Of a DNA stretch of 64,000 nt, positions 23,276 through 36,439 are shown in pieces. Source of the DNA: Dendrolimus kikuchii (Eukaryota; Arthropoda; Insecta; Lepidoptera; Lasiocampidae); the NCBI GenBank assembly GCA_019925095.2, contig CM034403.1, positions 6,577,690 through 6,641,689 of the forward strand. Direction: 5' to 3'. Numbering within the stretch: position 1 is the stretch's first letter; each line of letters begins with the position of its first letter. The translations under genes were made by a program, and so were the position numbers. Below the pieces are notes generated by a model. That model made no database searches. It was not told the DNA's origin and saw nothing but the letters and a program-made list of their open reading frames with translations.

Positions 23276-24003
23276 AAAATTAATCTATTAAAAGCTGAAA
23301 AAGTCATTAAGTTTTAACTTTATACGAGAGTGAAAGAACAAACACAATAAATATTTTTTATAATTTTTTTTCTAAAAGAATTTGCGACTATTTTGCAGTC
23401 CTGGTTACAAAGGTTTTAAAGTCACTAGTAAAATACTACCAGATACTATTGCTAATTTGGAATGACAAGTTTTTAAACGCATACATATTTAAAAAATAGA
23501 CTAAACGATTATAACAACAAGTGACACCATTTTAATACCTATATAATAAGAGACAGGTTTCATTTGTGAGTCAGTTTGCTTCGTAAACTTCTTTTTAGAA
23601 AATAATCATTTGAAAGATGCACTCGATTTTGTTTATTTAAATTCAAAATTGGAAAGAGATAAAAATTGTCTATAGCTATCACAGACTATCTGGGTCAAGC
23701 AATCCAGAGGGCGGTGTAACAATAATTTATACGTGCATTTTGTATCTGTGGCGATTTATTTAGCAAAGCAGGTGACTCGTGAAAGGTGAGAGCGTTGTTG
23801 CCACATCGTGAGTCGGCTGACAAACAAACACCGATTTGAATACTAGATATTGTAAGTGTTGAATGCATTTACCATGTCAGGTAAATATCCCATTCGACTC
23901 TTAATATAAATCTATTCACTCTTAAGTTGTTTTAAACTTGACAATGGACGTTTTTTTTATTACTTATACTAAACTTCAAATTAAATGTATCTTAACTTTG
24001 TAA

Positions 24004-24303
24004 CTCCGGTGGTTCGGGCATGTGGAAAGAATGCATGATGAAAGAATGACTAAACAGATATACAATGCAAAAGTGGATGGATGCAGAAGTCGTGGAAGGC
24101 CACGATACACCTTCCATGATCAAATTAATCGTGTACTAGCAGAAGGTGATGTCAGGAGCCTTAAGAACAGACGAGCGTGCATGACAAGAGTTATGAATGT
24201 CAAAGAAGCAAGTGAGATGTGTAAGAATAAGCCTAAATGGCGCTCTGTTGTTCGTGCCTACCTCGAAAGGGAACTGGCGTGAAGTTATGTATGTATGTAT
24301 GTG
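24004..24303 (+). mobile_element. RTE LINE copy C, 5'-truncated, 10-bp TSD
   Basis: AACTTTGTAA at 23994-24003 is repeated at 24304-24313. The 300-bp insert is open through the RTE C-terminus (RWFGHVERMHDERMTKQIYN, then DGCRSRGRPRYTFHDQINRV) to the stop after RELA, then the (ATGT)n tail. This frame is uninterrupted. Confidence 0.9.
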
Positions 24304-24814
24304 AACTTTGTAATGTACGAATCAGGTAAGATTTTGCATTTGCTTTCTTTAATATTTAAAGTACAGCCAGAAATCACAGACTATATAGTCTATGGTATTG
24401 ACATTGTTTATACGTTTATACTTTTTATCGTTGTAGTAGCAGTATTAGAAGCGTTTGTCAAGCTTAGCTTTAGTTTTAAAGTAAAATATGTCGCTATATT
24501 AATCGTATATGTATCGAATTCTTCTGCATCTTCTGGCTAAAACTGGTCTGCTCGATTTATGTATTTATCCAGTGTCAAGTATTCATGAATATTCAATTTT
24601 TCGTATAATCTTCCTGCAAATGTCTCAACCAAATAATACGTGTTTGACTGAAGCCAAAAGAAGAGTTATTGCGACAGATCGAAATATCTTTTCACAAACC
24701 AGTTAAGGTGAAAACTTCATTATTAGTATGTATGTATATATAATCATATAACCCCATTATTAGCTGTATTAGCGATGAAAAACATTAATGTGTGTATACA
24801 TAATTGAGAGGAAG

Positions 24815-25055
24815 AAGACTAAGGTGGTATGGACTTGTAAATAAGGCGGGATGAAAGTGACGTGACAAAAAGAATGTTAAACTGCAAGATTTAAAGGTGG
24901 TCCAAAAAAGAGATGGATGGATTGTGTGAAGAATGATATGATGATTTGTGGTGTGCCAGAAAACGTATGTCAGAATAGAGAAATATGGAAGGAAAAGACA
25001 TATTGTGCCGACTCCAAATAATTGGGAAAAGATGAAAAAAAGAAAGCTTATCTAT
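24815..25055 (+). pseudogene. Degenerate RTE-type LINE C-terminus, different family
   Basis: RRLRWYGLVNKAG, then RWMDCVKNDMMICGVPENVC, EIWKEKTYCADSK in shifting frames. This is the pattern of an RWYGHV-type RTE LINE C-terminus, decayed by frameshifts. A short related piece (GATGATTTGTGGTGTG) occurs near 9926. Confidence 0.65.
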
Positions 25056-25420
25056 ACATACATATATATCTTAATCGAGTTGTTGCGACAAGGCTCCTGC
25101 TAAACATCCAAAGGAAATTATTTAGTTCTGAAGATGATAGTTAAGCTTATATTAGCCGTGTCCAACATCACAACACTAACTTAAATCTAGTAAAATTAGT
25201 CATAAAGCAAATTACAGGTATAACGTTTCTTATTTAAGTACAAAAGTATAAAACTCGTATTGTTTCCTTTCTCTATGCGAACATTTAAATTGTATAGTCT
25301 TGTTGTGTATAAATAAAGCAAACCTACGGATGTTTTTATAGTCCTTTTATAAATTAATATAGTCTTGAGCAAAAGCAAAAATATATTGAGGATATTGAAG
25401 AGGTCTATGACATAACCGTT

Positions 25421-25738
25421 TTATCCGTGCAGGAACGGAGAAAGAATACAATTTCCTGCGGCCGAGCGGCCTGTCGTAAGAAACGACAAAACAACCCACA
25501 GCCAGGTGGTAGGGTATTTGCTCGACTGGATGGCGACCACCCCTGATCTAGAGTATGCCGCCATAACAACCTTGTGTTGTGTTCCGGCATTAGTGACCAG
25601 GTTCCAGTCTCCCTTAAGAGAGCAGCAGCGCATTTGTAGCAACTTTGGTGTTGCAAATGTCCATAGGCGATGGTAACCGCTTTCCGTTAATTGGGCCGAC
25701 TGCCTGTCTGCTGAACTCCAGCAATAAAAAAAAACGCA
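25421..25738 (+). mobile_element. Dispersed retroposon family R, long copy
   Basis: Starts TCCGTGCAGGAACGGAGAAA and ends GCAATAAAAAAAAA. The copy at 36440-36755 starts and ends at the same points, suggesting a defined unit of about 315 bp (a SINE or a fixed LINE 3' end). Translations over it are not genuine genes. Confidence 0.65.
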
Positions 25739-25739
25739 G

Positions 25740-27240
25740 CAACAAATACGACGGGACTAATTTAAAATCAATAAAATATAAGTGGTTTAATAAATACTAG
25801 ACTGACTTGGACGAGTTGTTATTGTTTAGAATTTAAGACTTATTACCCGGGGTTTGTACGTAGTGTTTGCCTATGCGATGGCGCCGTGACGTTATGCGCA
25901 CATCGTCATCGTCATCGTCATCAGTGGTATTCAACTCCTTTGACTAGATTTAGTGAAAGCTAATACTCTTATTCCCGATTTCAGCTTTGAGGTTAACGAG
26001 CCTTCTGCTACCCGACGCTTCCCAATAGTAAATTGACTGACAGCCGATTTGTGGCTTTCAGTCGCCTTTGCGCAGGCTATATTAGCGACTTGGTCCGCTT
26101 GTCTATGGTGTCCGACAAATGGTTAGTGGCAACGATAAAAAAGGAATAAAAATCCAAAATATTCTTACCATACATTAATTAAATATTATTATGGCTTTTT
26201 TATCAATTCTGTGCAATAAAATAACAGTTTAGTCAGTATATTGAAGTAACAGACTTAGAGTACCAACCGTAAACAACAGGAGACGCTGTCGTTCGTATGA
26301 AGAGTGTTCATCGGTAAACCTAATACTAAACCTATAATACCCGGCTAATAGCACCCTAGTCAATTTAAATAGACCGTAGCTGGTACACTGTATTCAATCC
26401 CTCAAATTCATATGGAAATCACAACACAGTATACCATATTAGGAGCCGACCACGCTGCATCCTCAATGGCAATGGTCCATCGTTATTCAGCCCCTGACAA
26501 ATGCGCGCGGTTAATTGGATGAAATGCGCACGCGCACCCACTGTCTTGCGTAAATTATAAGTTTAACGAGCACGTGGGCCATCAATATCGCTTGTTGAAG
26601 TTTCCTTGTTTATATTGTTTGAAGTTGATTGCTTTTATTAAAGGGAAAAGAGGATTAACAGTGCTTTGATTTATCCTGTTTTAAAATTACAATTGTATTA
26701 TTATGTAATGTTAATAATTATTAAAGATAAATAACACAAAAAATCTAAGTTCAAGTTTCAGTGGGATAACTCTCAGTAATATTTTTTTCAGTATTTGCTC
26801 TGGTCTGGTTGTTATTGGTGTCCTTTATAATTATCTTTACCTTCATTACAAGAGTAATTTGCATAGCTTGGAAATACACTATATGTTTTTTTTTTATTTA
26901 CCTGTAAATACTTTTATTTTTTGATATAAAAATCGTAAAGTACTTTTTTTAAATTCATATACACTTAAAAACAATAATCTTTTTCTTTTTAACCTTTACG
27001 ATATTCGCTCTGATTATTGGTGACCGTTAGCATCTGTTGCTACCAAAAACAAAAGAATTTTAACTTATGAATATAGCTATATTGCGTAAATAATGTGTTT
27101 TATCTTCTGATTATCATATTACAGTATTTATTAAAATACCTTGTATAAATTTGTACGCGCATACATTTGCCAGGTCATTAATAAGTTCAACAAAAAAAAA
27201 CTAGTATCAAATTGTTAATTAATGACATACCGTACCCAGA
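25740..27240. other. Intronic DNA with a short (CATCGT)n repeat
   Basis: No coding signal. A microsatellite of nearly four CATCGT units sits at 25901-25923. The region 26380-26620 is less AT-rich and contains a palindromic CACGTG near 26572. It could be regulatory, but nothing specific supports that. Confidence 0.4.
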
Positions 27241-27249
27241 TTCGTCAGT

Positions 27250-27545
27250 GAGATAATATTTAAAATTAATTTTACTATTTTCTAACCCTTTAAAACATGA
27301 CATTTTGTAATTGAAAACATGGAATTTTTGCTCCAAGCATTTCCGGACTTTTTTCTCATCAATAATATGACTAACATTATGACATGGTTTATACGTTGGA
27401 GTGAATACTGCCGCGTCATTTGCTAAACCACTGGCGATAAATTAGTTTTACAATTTATTATGTTAGTTGTATAACGTAGGTCCTAAAGACGTACCTTGGG
27501 GAACTCCTTTGTCATAAAAGTTTTAGTGCAAATGCACTATGTTTG
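27250..27545 (-). pseudogene. Non-LTR reverse transcriptase fragment (active-site region)
   Basis: The minus strand at about 27510-27466 reads KGVPQGTSLGPTLYN, the conserved palm block of jockey-like reverse transcriptases. After a stop and a frame change, LANDAAVFTPTYKPCHNV occupies the position of the catalytic YADD box, so the Asp pair is lost. Confidence 0.75.
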
Positions 27546-28379
27546 TTTATTAAATTTAAGTGTTGAATGAACAGATTTTCTAAAAAAATATGTATATTAT
27601 AACTAATTACAATGCTAGTTCAAATTCTTTGATTATTATAATTTGTACAGCAATAACAGTATTTTAATTATTTATCCTCACCTTATACATAATACAGCAC
27701 GTTAAAACGAAAAATTTATACGACTGCGCCACAAAATCTACTAACAGCTAGAAATAACCTTTTTTGTTTCTAGGTACCAACGTTTTATTAGACTCATGAA
27801 CATTCCTCCATTAGCTTAATTTCAAATATTAATAACAATTGTAGCATGTTTAGTTACTTATTTCTAAAAATGTAACATTTTAACCTAATATTTAAAAACA
27901 CTTCTAACGAGACTTAACGAGATGGTAGTACAAAAGTATAAGAAATTCTTTACATATAATCCTACTGTCAGTAAAATTTGTTTGCTCAAAAGCTTGAAGT
28001 TTAAGTATGGGGGCCTAAAATAATATTTCTTATTGTTCTAAAAAGTGTGTGATCTCGATAAAAGTATCCAAAAGCTTAAGTGAAATCTTATCTCTCAAAT
28101 AAAACGGTAATATAATGACCAAGTTCGAGATACTCATCTCCTAACTACAGGTGTTTTAAAATTGTATGCAAATTATTGCCATTTTTGAAATACAACATTT
28201 GTTTGTTAGAAAAATCTCATAAACTACCGTTATTCGAGTTCCCATCACGCAACCGGAACTGAAATCACACATTAGACTTAATTTTATACGAATTTAATAA
28301 CAAGTGCGATGTTCGTTCCAACCATTGTGTATGGTGATCATGAGAAAAAGCACTGCTCAATTTTTTGTTACCGATAAAG

Positions 28380-29130
28380 AGGTGCCGACACACAATCCGG
28401 AGCAAGATTGATGCGTATGCATGCTCATATCTACCCGCTGTGAGCGCCGCCAGTTATAATTAATATTCCATAATCCATTCATCCCTAAATTACGGCGCGA
28501 ACCTTTCACCAGTGTGTCGCTGATGCGGCGCGCGGCAGCGGCTAAACCAGAGCCACCGGAGGCACCCGCGGCGCCCGCCGACACCGGTAGCAATATGCAC
28601 TCGTCACACATCGCGTAATTGATTCCACCCGTTAAATTCGAAATTTGAATGAGCGTACGCTGAATGAGAGCCGAAATAAGATCACGAGTGCGTGCATCGA
28701 GCCAACGGCGGCGGGCAACCGGCATCCACGAACCTCTCACTGCGCAGCACAATGACCGCGACGCATACGGCCAGATCTCTCTCGATAAACAGATAATAAA
28801 AAAACGTTACCAAAAAACTACATGTCATGCATCTACGTGTGCTAGTCAATTTCACAGCGACGGTCATGGGAATCGAGCGACGAATGGAGTTTAGAAAGCA
28901 ATTAAAATCAGTGTCCACGAAAACTAGTGCGACCAAAAAGTGCGATCGACACATGAAATCGTCGAACACGGCGCGCTTTGTGCACCAATCAAAGAGGTAT
29001 TTTTGGTGCTCATTCGTCCGCGCCAAATATTTCTTGGAAGCGGACGATTTTGACAAAATCTATTCTTATGTACCGCAATAACAAGACGCGGACGCGACAC
29101 TAGACTCTCAGGTAAATACACCCCGATTGC
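28380..29130. promoter_or_regulatory. GC/CpG-rich intronic island, candidate enhancer or alternative promoter
   Basis: A sharp rise in GC, richest at 28490-28590, within AT-rich intron DNA. Both strands are open over roughly 85-130 codons, but the translations (for example SAGAAGASGGSGLAAAARRI on the minus strand) lack domain character and probably result from GC content. No transposon ends are seen. In compact AT-rich insect genomes such non-repetitive islands are often regulatory; that is inference. An undetected alternative first exon is possible. Confidence 0.35.
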
Positions 29131-29969
29131 GTTCTACTTAAGCGCCAATCGCTAATCGAAAGTTTGAATGTCAAAGTGATCTTACTTTAGACTGATAATA
29201 AATGTTTCGTCACGGGCATGATTTTGACGTTTATTTTCCGTATACGCAAATGTATTTGTTTTCCTTGAACAGAGGGAAATACGTTTGCAAACAACTGCTA
29301 AAACTTTGTGTACCGCGTACTTAATGTGAGGGAACGATACAAAAGGGACTATTATGGGGAAACCAAAAGTGGACTTTACTTTTTTATCGCCACAAAAAGG
29401 TCGGCATGAATCGAAATCAGATTACCGATCCTGTGATTACAAAGTTTCGGCGATGGAACAAAGCGGGCGACCGCAACGCCGCCGCGACGACCGGCGAACT
29501 GCCTTATATTTAAACCACACAAACATGCATTAGGCAGATACGTTACGCGTACGTGTTATTTTGTACGTGACTCCTTGGGACAGATACGAGGGCAAAAACT
29601 TGATTCGAAAACGGTTTCCGGCGATATTTTGAGGTTAGGAAAGATAAGTTCAAAACTAAGTAGCTTTAAAGTTGTAAAACGTATGTAGTTGATTACAAAA
29701 CAATCAACAAGCTTTTTCAATGCCTCTCTTCTTTGCTTAAAATATTCCTTAGTATCTCTAGAACTAATACATTCATTATAAATATTATACATATATTAAT
29801 TCTCCTTATAATAATTCACTTCACGAAATCTTAAATTATCTGATGAGAAAGTTATAATAGTAATAATGTGATGAATCAATAGATTATAAAGTTGCTTAAG
29901 ACCCAGGCAAACGATTTGGGTTTGAATGTTGGCAAAAGGCATGTACTTTTTCTGGCTTAATATGCATTT

Positions 29970-30180
29970 CGCACAGTACCGGGTCCTTTCCTAGGGATTA
30001 GACCATAGTCGATTATGGAGGCATTCCCAAGGGGGCAATCCAAACACTAATCGACCGGCTTGTGTGGAGAATCGAATATATATCCCTGAGTAACATAGGC
30101 TATATTTATACGTCTATCCCAAAACATAAAAAAAATAAATGTCCATTCGTGCGAAGCCGGGACGGGCCGTTAGTAATTTA
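29970..30180 (+). repeat. Dispersed repeat
   Basis: Contains AATCGACCGGCTTGTGTGG, an ATAGGCTATATTTATA block and a terminal GCGAAGCCGGGACGGGCCG hairpin-like block. It resembles the 3' region of Lepidopteran Helitron-like repeats. The family is not certain. Confidence 0.4.
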
Positions 30181-30277
30181 TATTTATATTCCTCCGTATT
30201 GCTAATATTAGAGGTTTATAAGCTATATATATTTTTCTTTATACATAGTCGCATTTTGATTACGATGATCAATAACA

Positions 30278-30409
30278 TACATACATAACTTCACTTGCTT
30301 CTTTGACATTCATAACTCTTGTCATGCACGCTCGTCTGTTCTTAAGGCTCCTGACATCACCTTCTGCTAGTACACGATCAATTTGATCATGGAAGGTGTG
30401 TCGTGGCCT
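30278..30409 (-). mobile_element. RTE LINE copy D, 13-bp TSD, internal deletion
   Basis: ATGATCAATAACA at 30265-30277 is repeated at 30410-30422. The minus-strand insert starts within the GRPRHTFHDQIDRV segment and ends in the ATGT tail. It lacks 67 bp present in copy E between two GTGA tetramers, leaving a single GTGA at the junction. Confidence 0.9.
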
Positions 30410-32147
30410 ATGATCAATAACACTTAGTTAATAATTATAATAATGTATAAGGGGGACAGGCATTAAAAACAAAAAACATTTTTATGTTATTCAATTATTC
30501 CCGCACAATATACGTAAATATGTCCGCACATAAATAATTAAATAACATATTCGCACATATAATATTATTATGTACACACATAAAACAAACTTAATCCATT
30601 AAAAATGTCATTAACAATTTCGCTATTAACTAAAAACTTTACTAAGAAATTATAAATGTCATTAGACGCATTCTAAGTAATTTTATTACAAATTATATTA
30701 TGTATGTATTCATTTAACATTGTTGTATGAGTCACACGTGAGTAATGTGCGAACGGCATCATAAACAGATGTGGTTACGTTTTATAAAGCTATTACATAC
30801 TAATTACTACTGAACTGGTTTCATTACTTTCGACCTTTAATCGAATTGTAATTTTTTTCTTTTCACCTTTTAAAACATCACACGTTTATTTCAAATTATT
30901 TTTTCTTAATTTTTAAAATGGCTATCCACGGTTCAATTATGTAGTTTAATCCAGTGGTCATGCATAGACCATGATTCAGAAACCATTTTAAAGCAAAGCA
31001 ACTACAAAATGTTTCAACCTATTTCCAATAATTTCAAAGTATTCTAATACAATATTAATATAATTAACTCCAAAGGACTTGTTATAGAACTATTATTTAA
31101 AAAAACTTTAATTGTCGCTGTCTTTTTCTTTCTCCTCGCTCTTGCTTGTTATATGTTTGGGAGACTTTGGCGGGAATTTAAAAGCTATTTTGTCATGCTG
31201 TTCTATTTTCAATACACTGATTAAAAATTAACAATAATCGTAGGATAAAAAAACAAAGCAAGGATTGTATGGAATATACGAGCCTTTAGAGCGTCAAGCA
31301 AAGGTCAACAATTAGGTTGATCTGATACTGATAATTAATTAAATCTGATTAGGCTACATGCACTTAATTCCTTTGCCTACCATTGTAGATAACTGGAAAA
31401 CAAACATACTTGTTATGAAGGTTTTAAAACCTTAGTAGCTTTAAATGACTATTATACTTTTAAAATTATAATACTATTGTTACCAGTTTAGCGGGACTCG
31501 AATTATAATGCCGTTAGAATTATTATAGAGTTTATTAGAACTATAAAAACACGTATAACACAGGTACAAATGTAACCGAACACAACAAATCCAAACGTAA
31601 TGCAGCAGGTCGTAACCCAATAAAACGCGCAAAGTCCGTCACTATTACATTCCCGAAAGTACACACGTCACGCCTGTATCCTAATCCTCGCTCAACTGCC
31701 CCCCTCCCCCCCTCTTTCCATCAGGCCGTCGTTTTATACTTCACAGATGGAAAAGAATCCGCAAAACCTGACTAATGATGCTAATGAGCGAGTACAATAG
31801 CTCAATATGCTATTCTCCACAATAATCAGAAACGTATGCCAATAAACAAGTGAACAAAAGAAGACGATCATAAAAGAATTACAATCAGTTCAAATGCCGA
31901 CAGGTATTAAAATGTGCTTCTACAGATCTGTACGTGGAATTTGTCTTTGTCGGCGCCTAGGTTGTAACACTATCTTAAAATAAAGTAATTAATGGTTATT
32001 TGTTGAATTAGGTCGAATCTGCCATAAATTCTATGATGTTTGTCAAAGGAATTTTAAATTGCAATAAATATACTAATAGTCTAAAAAAACTTTGACATAA
32101 TTATTTCAACTGTTTAACACTAATGTTAACACATCGTAAATATATTT

Positions 32148-32175
32148 ACTACCTTTTGTTATAACAAAAGGTAGT
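32148..32175. repeat. Perfect 28-bp palindrome
   Basis: ACTACCTTTTGTTA is followed directly by its exact reverse complement with no spacer. It could extrude a cruciform or be the footprint of a fold-back event. Confidence 0.8.
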
Positions 32176-33981
32176 TAAATTGTTACAAGTCACTTTCCAT
32201 TTTGTTTACGTTATTCTTGAACATTTATTGAATGAGTGAACCGGTTTGGAAGTATGTTAATTAATAAATGCGTGTTCTAGATAGTGTTTGCCCATGGATT
32301 TACTCGAATAATTGAAGGATAAAATCCGAATCGATCATGTCCGAACTAACAAGCAAATGGCCCACTACCCGAATTAGTTACCAACAAGAGAAACATACAC
32401 AAATGACGAAGCTGTATGGTCTAAGATCTTTGTCTGTTCTTCATATGATGAAGAACAAAAATACTACTTCTACTACCAAAATAGTTATCACTATTTTATT
32501 TACAGTGTGTACATATAGGCGTGGCGATATCGCTTAGACGAGGGATATTCAATAATCATAATTATTGTTACATTTTTATCAATCTTTCTTTATTTAGATA
32601 AATAGGTAATAGATTTAGGTTTCCGAAGTCATAATTGTGTCCCTTCAAACTGTTGAACTATGGGGTGGAAAATCCGAACAGAAAGAAATTAAATACCTAG
32701 TTTTTCTTACAAGATGAATTTTTCGATACAATTTTAGTTAAATTGTGTCCTTAGACAATGAATATAAAATATATTATATTGTAAGTAATATCTAACTTTA
32801 AATGTGGCTTAAGTTGTCTACTATATTTAAACCTTATTAATTAGTGTAATACATTGCAAAAATCTTGTTTTTATTACACGAGAATGATATGTCTGTAAGG
32901 ATATACTTGCCTAAAGTAATAATTTTAGACATAATAAAAAATAATTAATTTGTATACCTTAACTAGGCGAGACATAACTATGAATCTAATTTTTAACATC
33001 TTTTATTTCCATGTTTCCTGCGAATAAATGAATTTCAAATAAGCAGTGTATACATTGACCATTAAACCTTTTGTAGCTCGTAGAATGACGACACAATGTG
33101 CAGAAAATACTCCCTTTGGGACGCGATATAGCCAAAATTCAATTTCGCTATTTTTATTTAGCTTTAATTAGCAACAATATCACTTCACATTTTAATCAAA
33201 CTTTCGATAAAATTAAATTGAATATTAATAAAGATTTCATCAATAATAATCGAAATTACATATAATTGCAATTTTGCGTCTTATAAAAGCTTTATTCAAA
33301 GAAAGCAAAACAAAATGTAGAACACTTTGATTATATTCACGCGGGCTGTTAATAATATAGGAAAACTAATAAGAGCACAAATTAAATATACACAAGGCTT
33401 ACGTGAGAGCCGTATACGAACCAAAGAAAATACAATTGCATTTTTTATTTTATTTGTTGTAATATAACTTTGCTCTTTTATTACACTAGAGAAAGTAATG
33501 TAACATTCGTTTTATATATATATATTTTTCAATTCGCTTAAAAGAGGATCACAAATCACAATTGCTTTAACTAGATAGAGTTGTGGTCAGCAGGAGGAGG
33601 ACATAGATTTGGAATCAAGTGATCACATCTAACATTTCCAAAACATACGTGATATATCAAGAGAGAAAATTTTCTGATTAATTCAAATTATTACATCGAA
33701 AACTTCGGAATAAAGCAGGATGGTAGATATAGCAAATTTTTGTTATTATTAAAAAAACAATTTAAATTAATTAATTTGGGCTATGGGACGAACTATGTTG
33801 GGTGTGTCTCTTAGGAATAACACCAGACATAAAGACAGTTTGAAATTATCCAAACAATCCCAGATATTTGATAAAAGTCTTGATGATGTTGCTCTTCGTT
33901 TAAAGTAATCTGTTTAGAAAGATAGCATAATTCTTGTCATATAATCTCTAACAGCGTTGCATAGGTGTTAATGTTTTTCAA

Positions 33982-34052
33982 ATCGATTCAACATTAAATC
34001 GATTCCGCTTAACCGCAATCGATTTGAATATCTCGCCCCACATGATATCGAT
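33982..34052. promoter_or_regulatory. Cluster of four ATCGAT sites
   Basis: ATCGAT at 33982, 33998, 34018 and 34047, four in 71 bp, three of them within the wider context AAATCGATT or CAATCGATT. The motif resembles the core of insect DRE/boundary sites. Function is inferred. Confidence 0.35.
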
Positions 34053-35379
34053 TACATACGAAACGGAAGCGAAAAATTGTTTTAAAAACCGCAAACAACT
34101 CCGTGTGATTTGTGATTGAGAACAGTGTAATTGAAGTCAATGTTCTAGTCTGGCGGGAAGTTGCAAATAGTTTTGTGATTTTTCTATAGCCACATACATA
34201 CAATTGGGTGTATGACATATTTTACAATATGTTGTAAAACGCAGTGTACACGAACCAGCTTTAAAATAATTTGCTACGATTTTAATTTTAAAACCACATA
34301 AGAAAATATATTTACACAATTATTAATCTGTTATTTGATTAGCTAAAATAATGACGTCATAAGTCGCCACACCATATAAAATCAAGGTCTAATCGTCTTG
34401 ACAGCCCGTCTCATGAAAACTACAACGGATATTGTGATAATTACCATGTCCTGAGAATGAATAAACCATCGTCATGAAACCGGCACATAGATCACGTATG
34501 TAAAACATCATCAATACGCCCTTCAACTAATTAACTTGACCTGTGGCGGGGGCTATATAGTCCGCTCATCTAAAATGGTAAGTATTGGGCCCAGCAGCAG
34601 GATGTTTATGAGCGGATATTATAAATAAAACAAATATTTGTAAATAAATTTTCAGACTACATTTCATTGCTAACTAAGCTTATGATATTAAATTATACCA
34701 AGTGAAATAAATAAAAGATTAATCTTTGATTTACTGGTTATTTCACTGACCTAATTATGTAAAATTAAAAAATAATAACCATAACAAAACGTTGATGGAA
34801 TTAGTTACCTTTGCCTTCCGAATATTGTCTTAAATTAAATCATGATACACAATGGCGCCAATGAAAAAACAAATCAGTTCACTCACTGACTCAATATGGT
34901 CTCCGGAACCTATTGTGTTTCAAAACTTAATCATAATTCTAGGTATATTATAAAGTATATTTAATATGACATAATAATGGAGCTTATTATGTTATGTATT
35001 ATACACTCAACGATCTAATTCTTCAATTTAAAAATAAATTATGACCTATTGTAAAATATAAATATTTTCCTTGTTTCTTTTTTCAACTAATCGACATAGG
35101 TGACAAAATTTGGAAGATTAACTTTAATGATCCGGCGATATTTATTTTATGCAGGACCGATAGAGCAGACGAACCCTAGCATGGAATCCTCGTTTCCACA
35201 GAAGTCTAACCTAGATCCACGATTTATGTACGTAGGGTTATACTTTAGCGTCTGAATAGGGAAATCAAATACACTCTACTACTAAGAGTGTATAAACAGC
35301 AGTGGACTGCGAATGGGTGACGATGAAACGTCTATTTTTTATAACTTCAGAAGCTTTAGGTTCTCATCCTTTTTTACGA

Positions 35380-35640
35380 GGGGAAACCCGATTGAGGGCT
35401 ATGAGCCGGGCAGTGAACTGGGGAAATCGCGGCCAGTGTGTGGGATTCGCCAGGTCGGGCTGGCACTAGCACCTCCAGCCAGAACTAAAGATGCTATTGC
35501 CACACCACAATTAGGGATACCCACTAAAACCCCTCGGTATTCCGTCCTTTGCCTTTTATGCCAGAGCCACGGGTAAATGGTCTAGCCTCTCCGGTGGCCC
35601 TGGCAGACGGTGGCCCAAGGGGTTTCATCCTATTTCAACT
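35380..35640. repeat. GC-rich block, probable retroelement fragment
   Basis: GC-rich DNA with abrupt edges in AT-rich surroundings. It has an open + strand frame (35313-35576) without a recognisable domain. The content and edges suggest a transposon piece; the family is unknown. Confidence 0.3.
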
Positions 35641-36439
35641 AAAAAATCTTTAAAGTTGTCTCTTTTGAAATCTTAAAATTGGCTTGTAGAGTTCCCTGTA
35701 TTGTTCGAAGTTGTGTATTTTTTTTAATACTACTACATTCTAATACCACACTTGTTAGGTTAACCTGTGACCTGTTCCCTCTCACGTTCCCACTACCGAA
35801 CATCCAGTGAAACAGTAAATGATCCAAAAAGCGTGATTTTGCTTTCATGGTCTGATCTACGCAATGACCGAAACAATAAAAATACAATAATTAACTTCTA
35901 GGGTTAAAATTAAATCGCAGCTAATTGGATGACGGCAGTTATTTAAAAAAACAATAGCCAATCTTGGATTTCATGAATGCCATGTACTCAATAAATCAAG
36001 CATTGGTTACTGAGATGTCTAGTATTATAGTGTCATCTCCGCTATTTTGTTGAGCATAGACAATGAGCTGTGATTTTGGAGCTCAGAACAATAGAAAGTA
36101 GACTCCCGCACATTAGGGTTGCCACTGTAGATGTAAAAAATATTACTCGGTTATGCTACTGCATTATATGGAATAATGTTATAGTCATTGACCGTTTCAT
36201 GACGTTGTAGCAATGGGATTAATGCACGATTTATAATGCGACATTGTTATTAATTGTTAATGACGTTAAATATTGACAGATAACGTATGTATGTACATTG
36301 TAAATTAATGTAACTATAAAATCGAATAATATCTTTGTTGCCAATTATAATGTACTAAATTTTATCATCCCGATTCAATTTAGCATGTCTCTGATTTTAT
36401 AGTTCATGCTTATTTAAAAAAAAAATAGTGAAATATTAA

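Larger units (their letters stand above)
30430..35285. other. AT-rich intronic DNA, few features
   Basis: No coding signal. A perfect palindrome (32148) and an ATCGAT cluster (33982) are annotated separately. The stretch 31560-31760 is less AT-rich, with a C-rich run (CCCCCCTCCCCCCCTC) near 31699, function unknown. Confidence 0.5.

Noticed and set aside
25901..25923. CRISPR-like or tandem array
   Set aside because: A plain six-base microsatellite of under four units; no spacers, eukaryotic context.
28357..28752. 131-codon minus-strand frame in the intronic GC island
   Set aside because: No conserved motif; composition-driven and matched by an open frame on the other strand. Kept only as a possible regulatory island.
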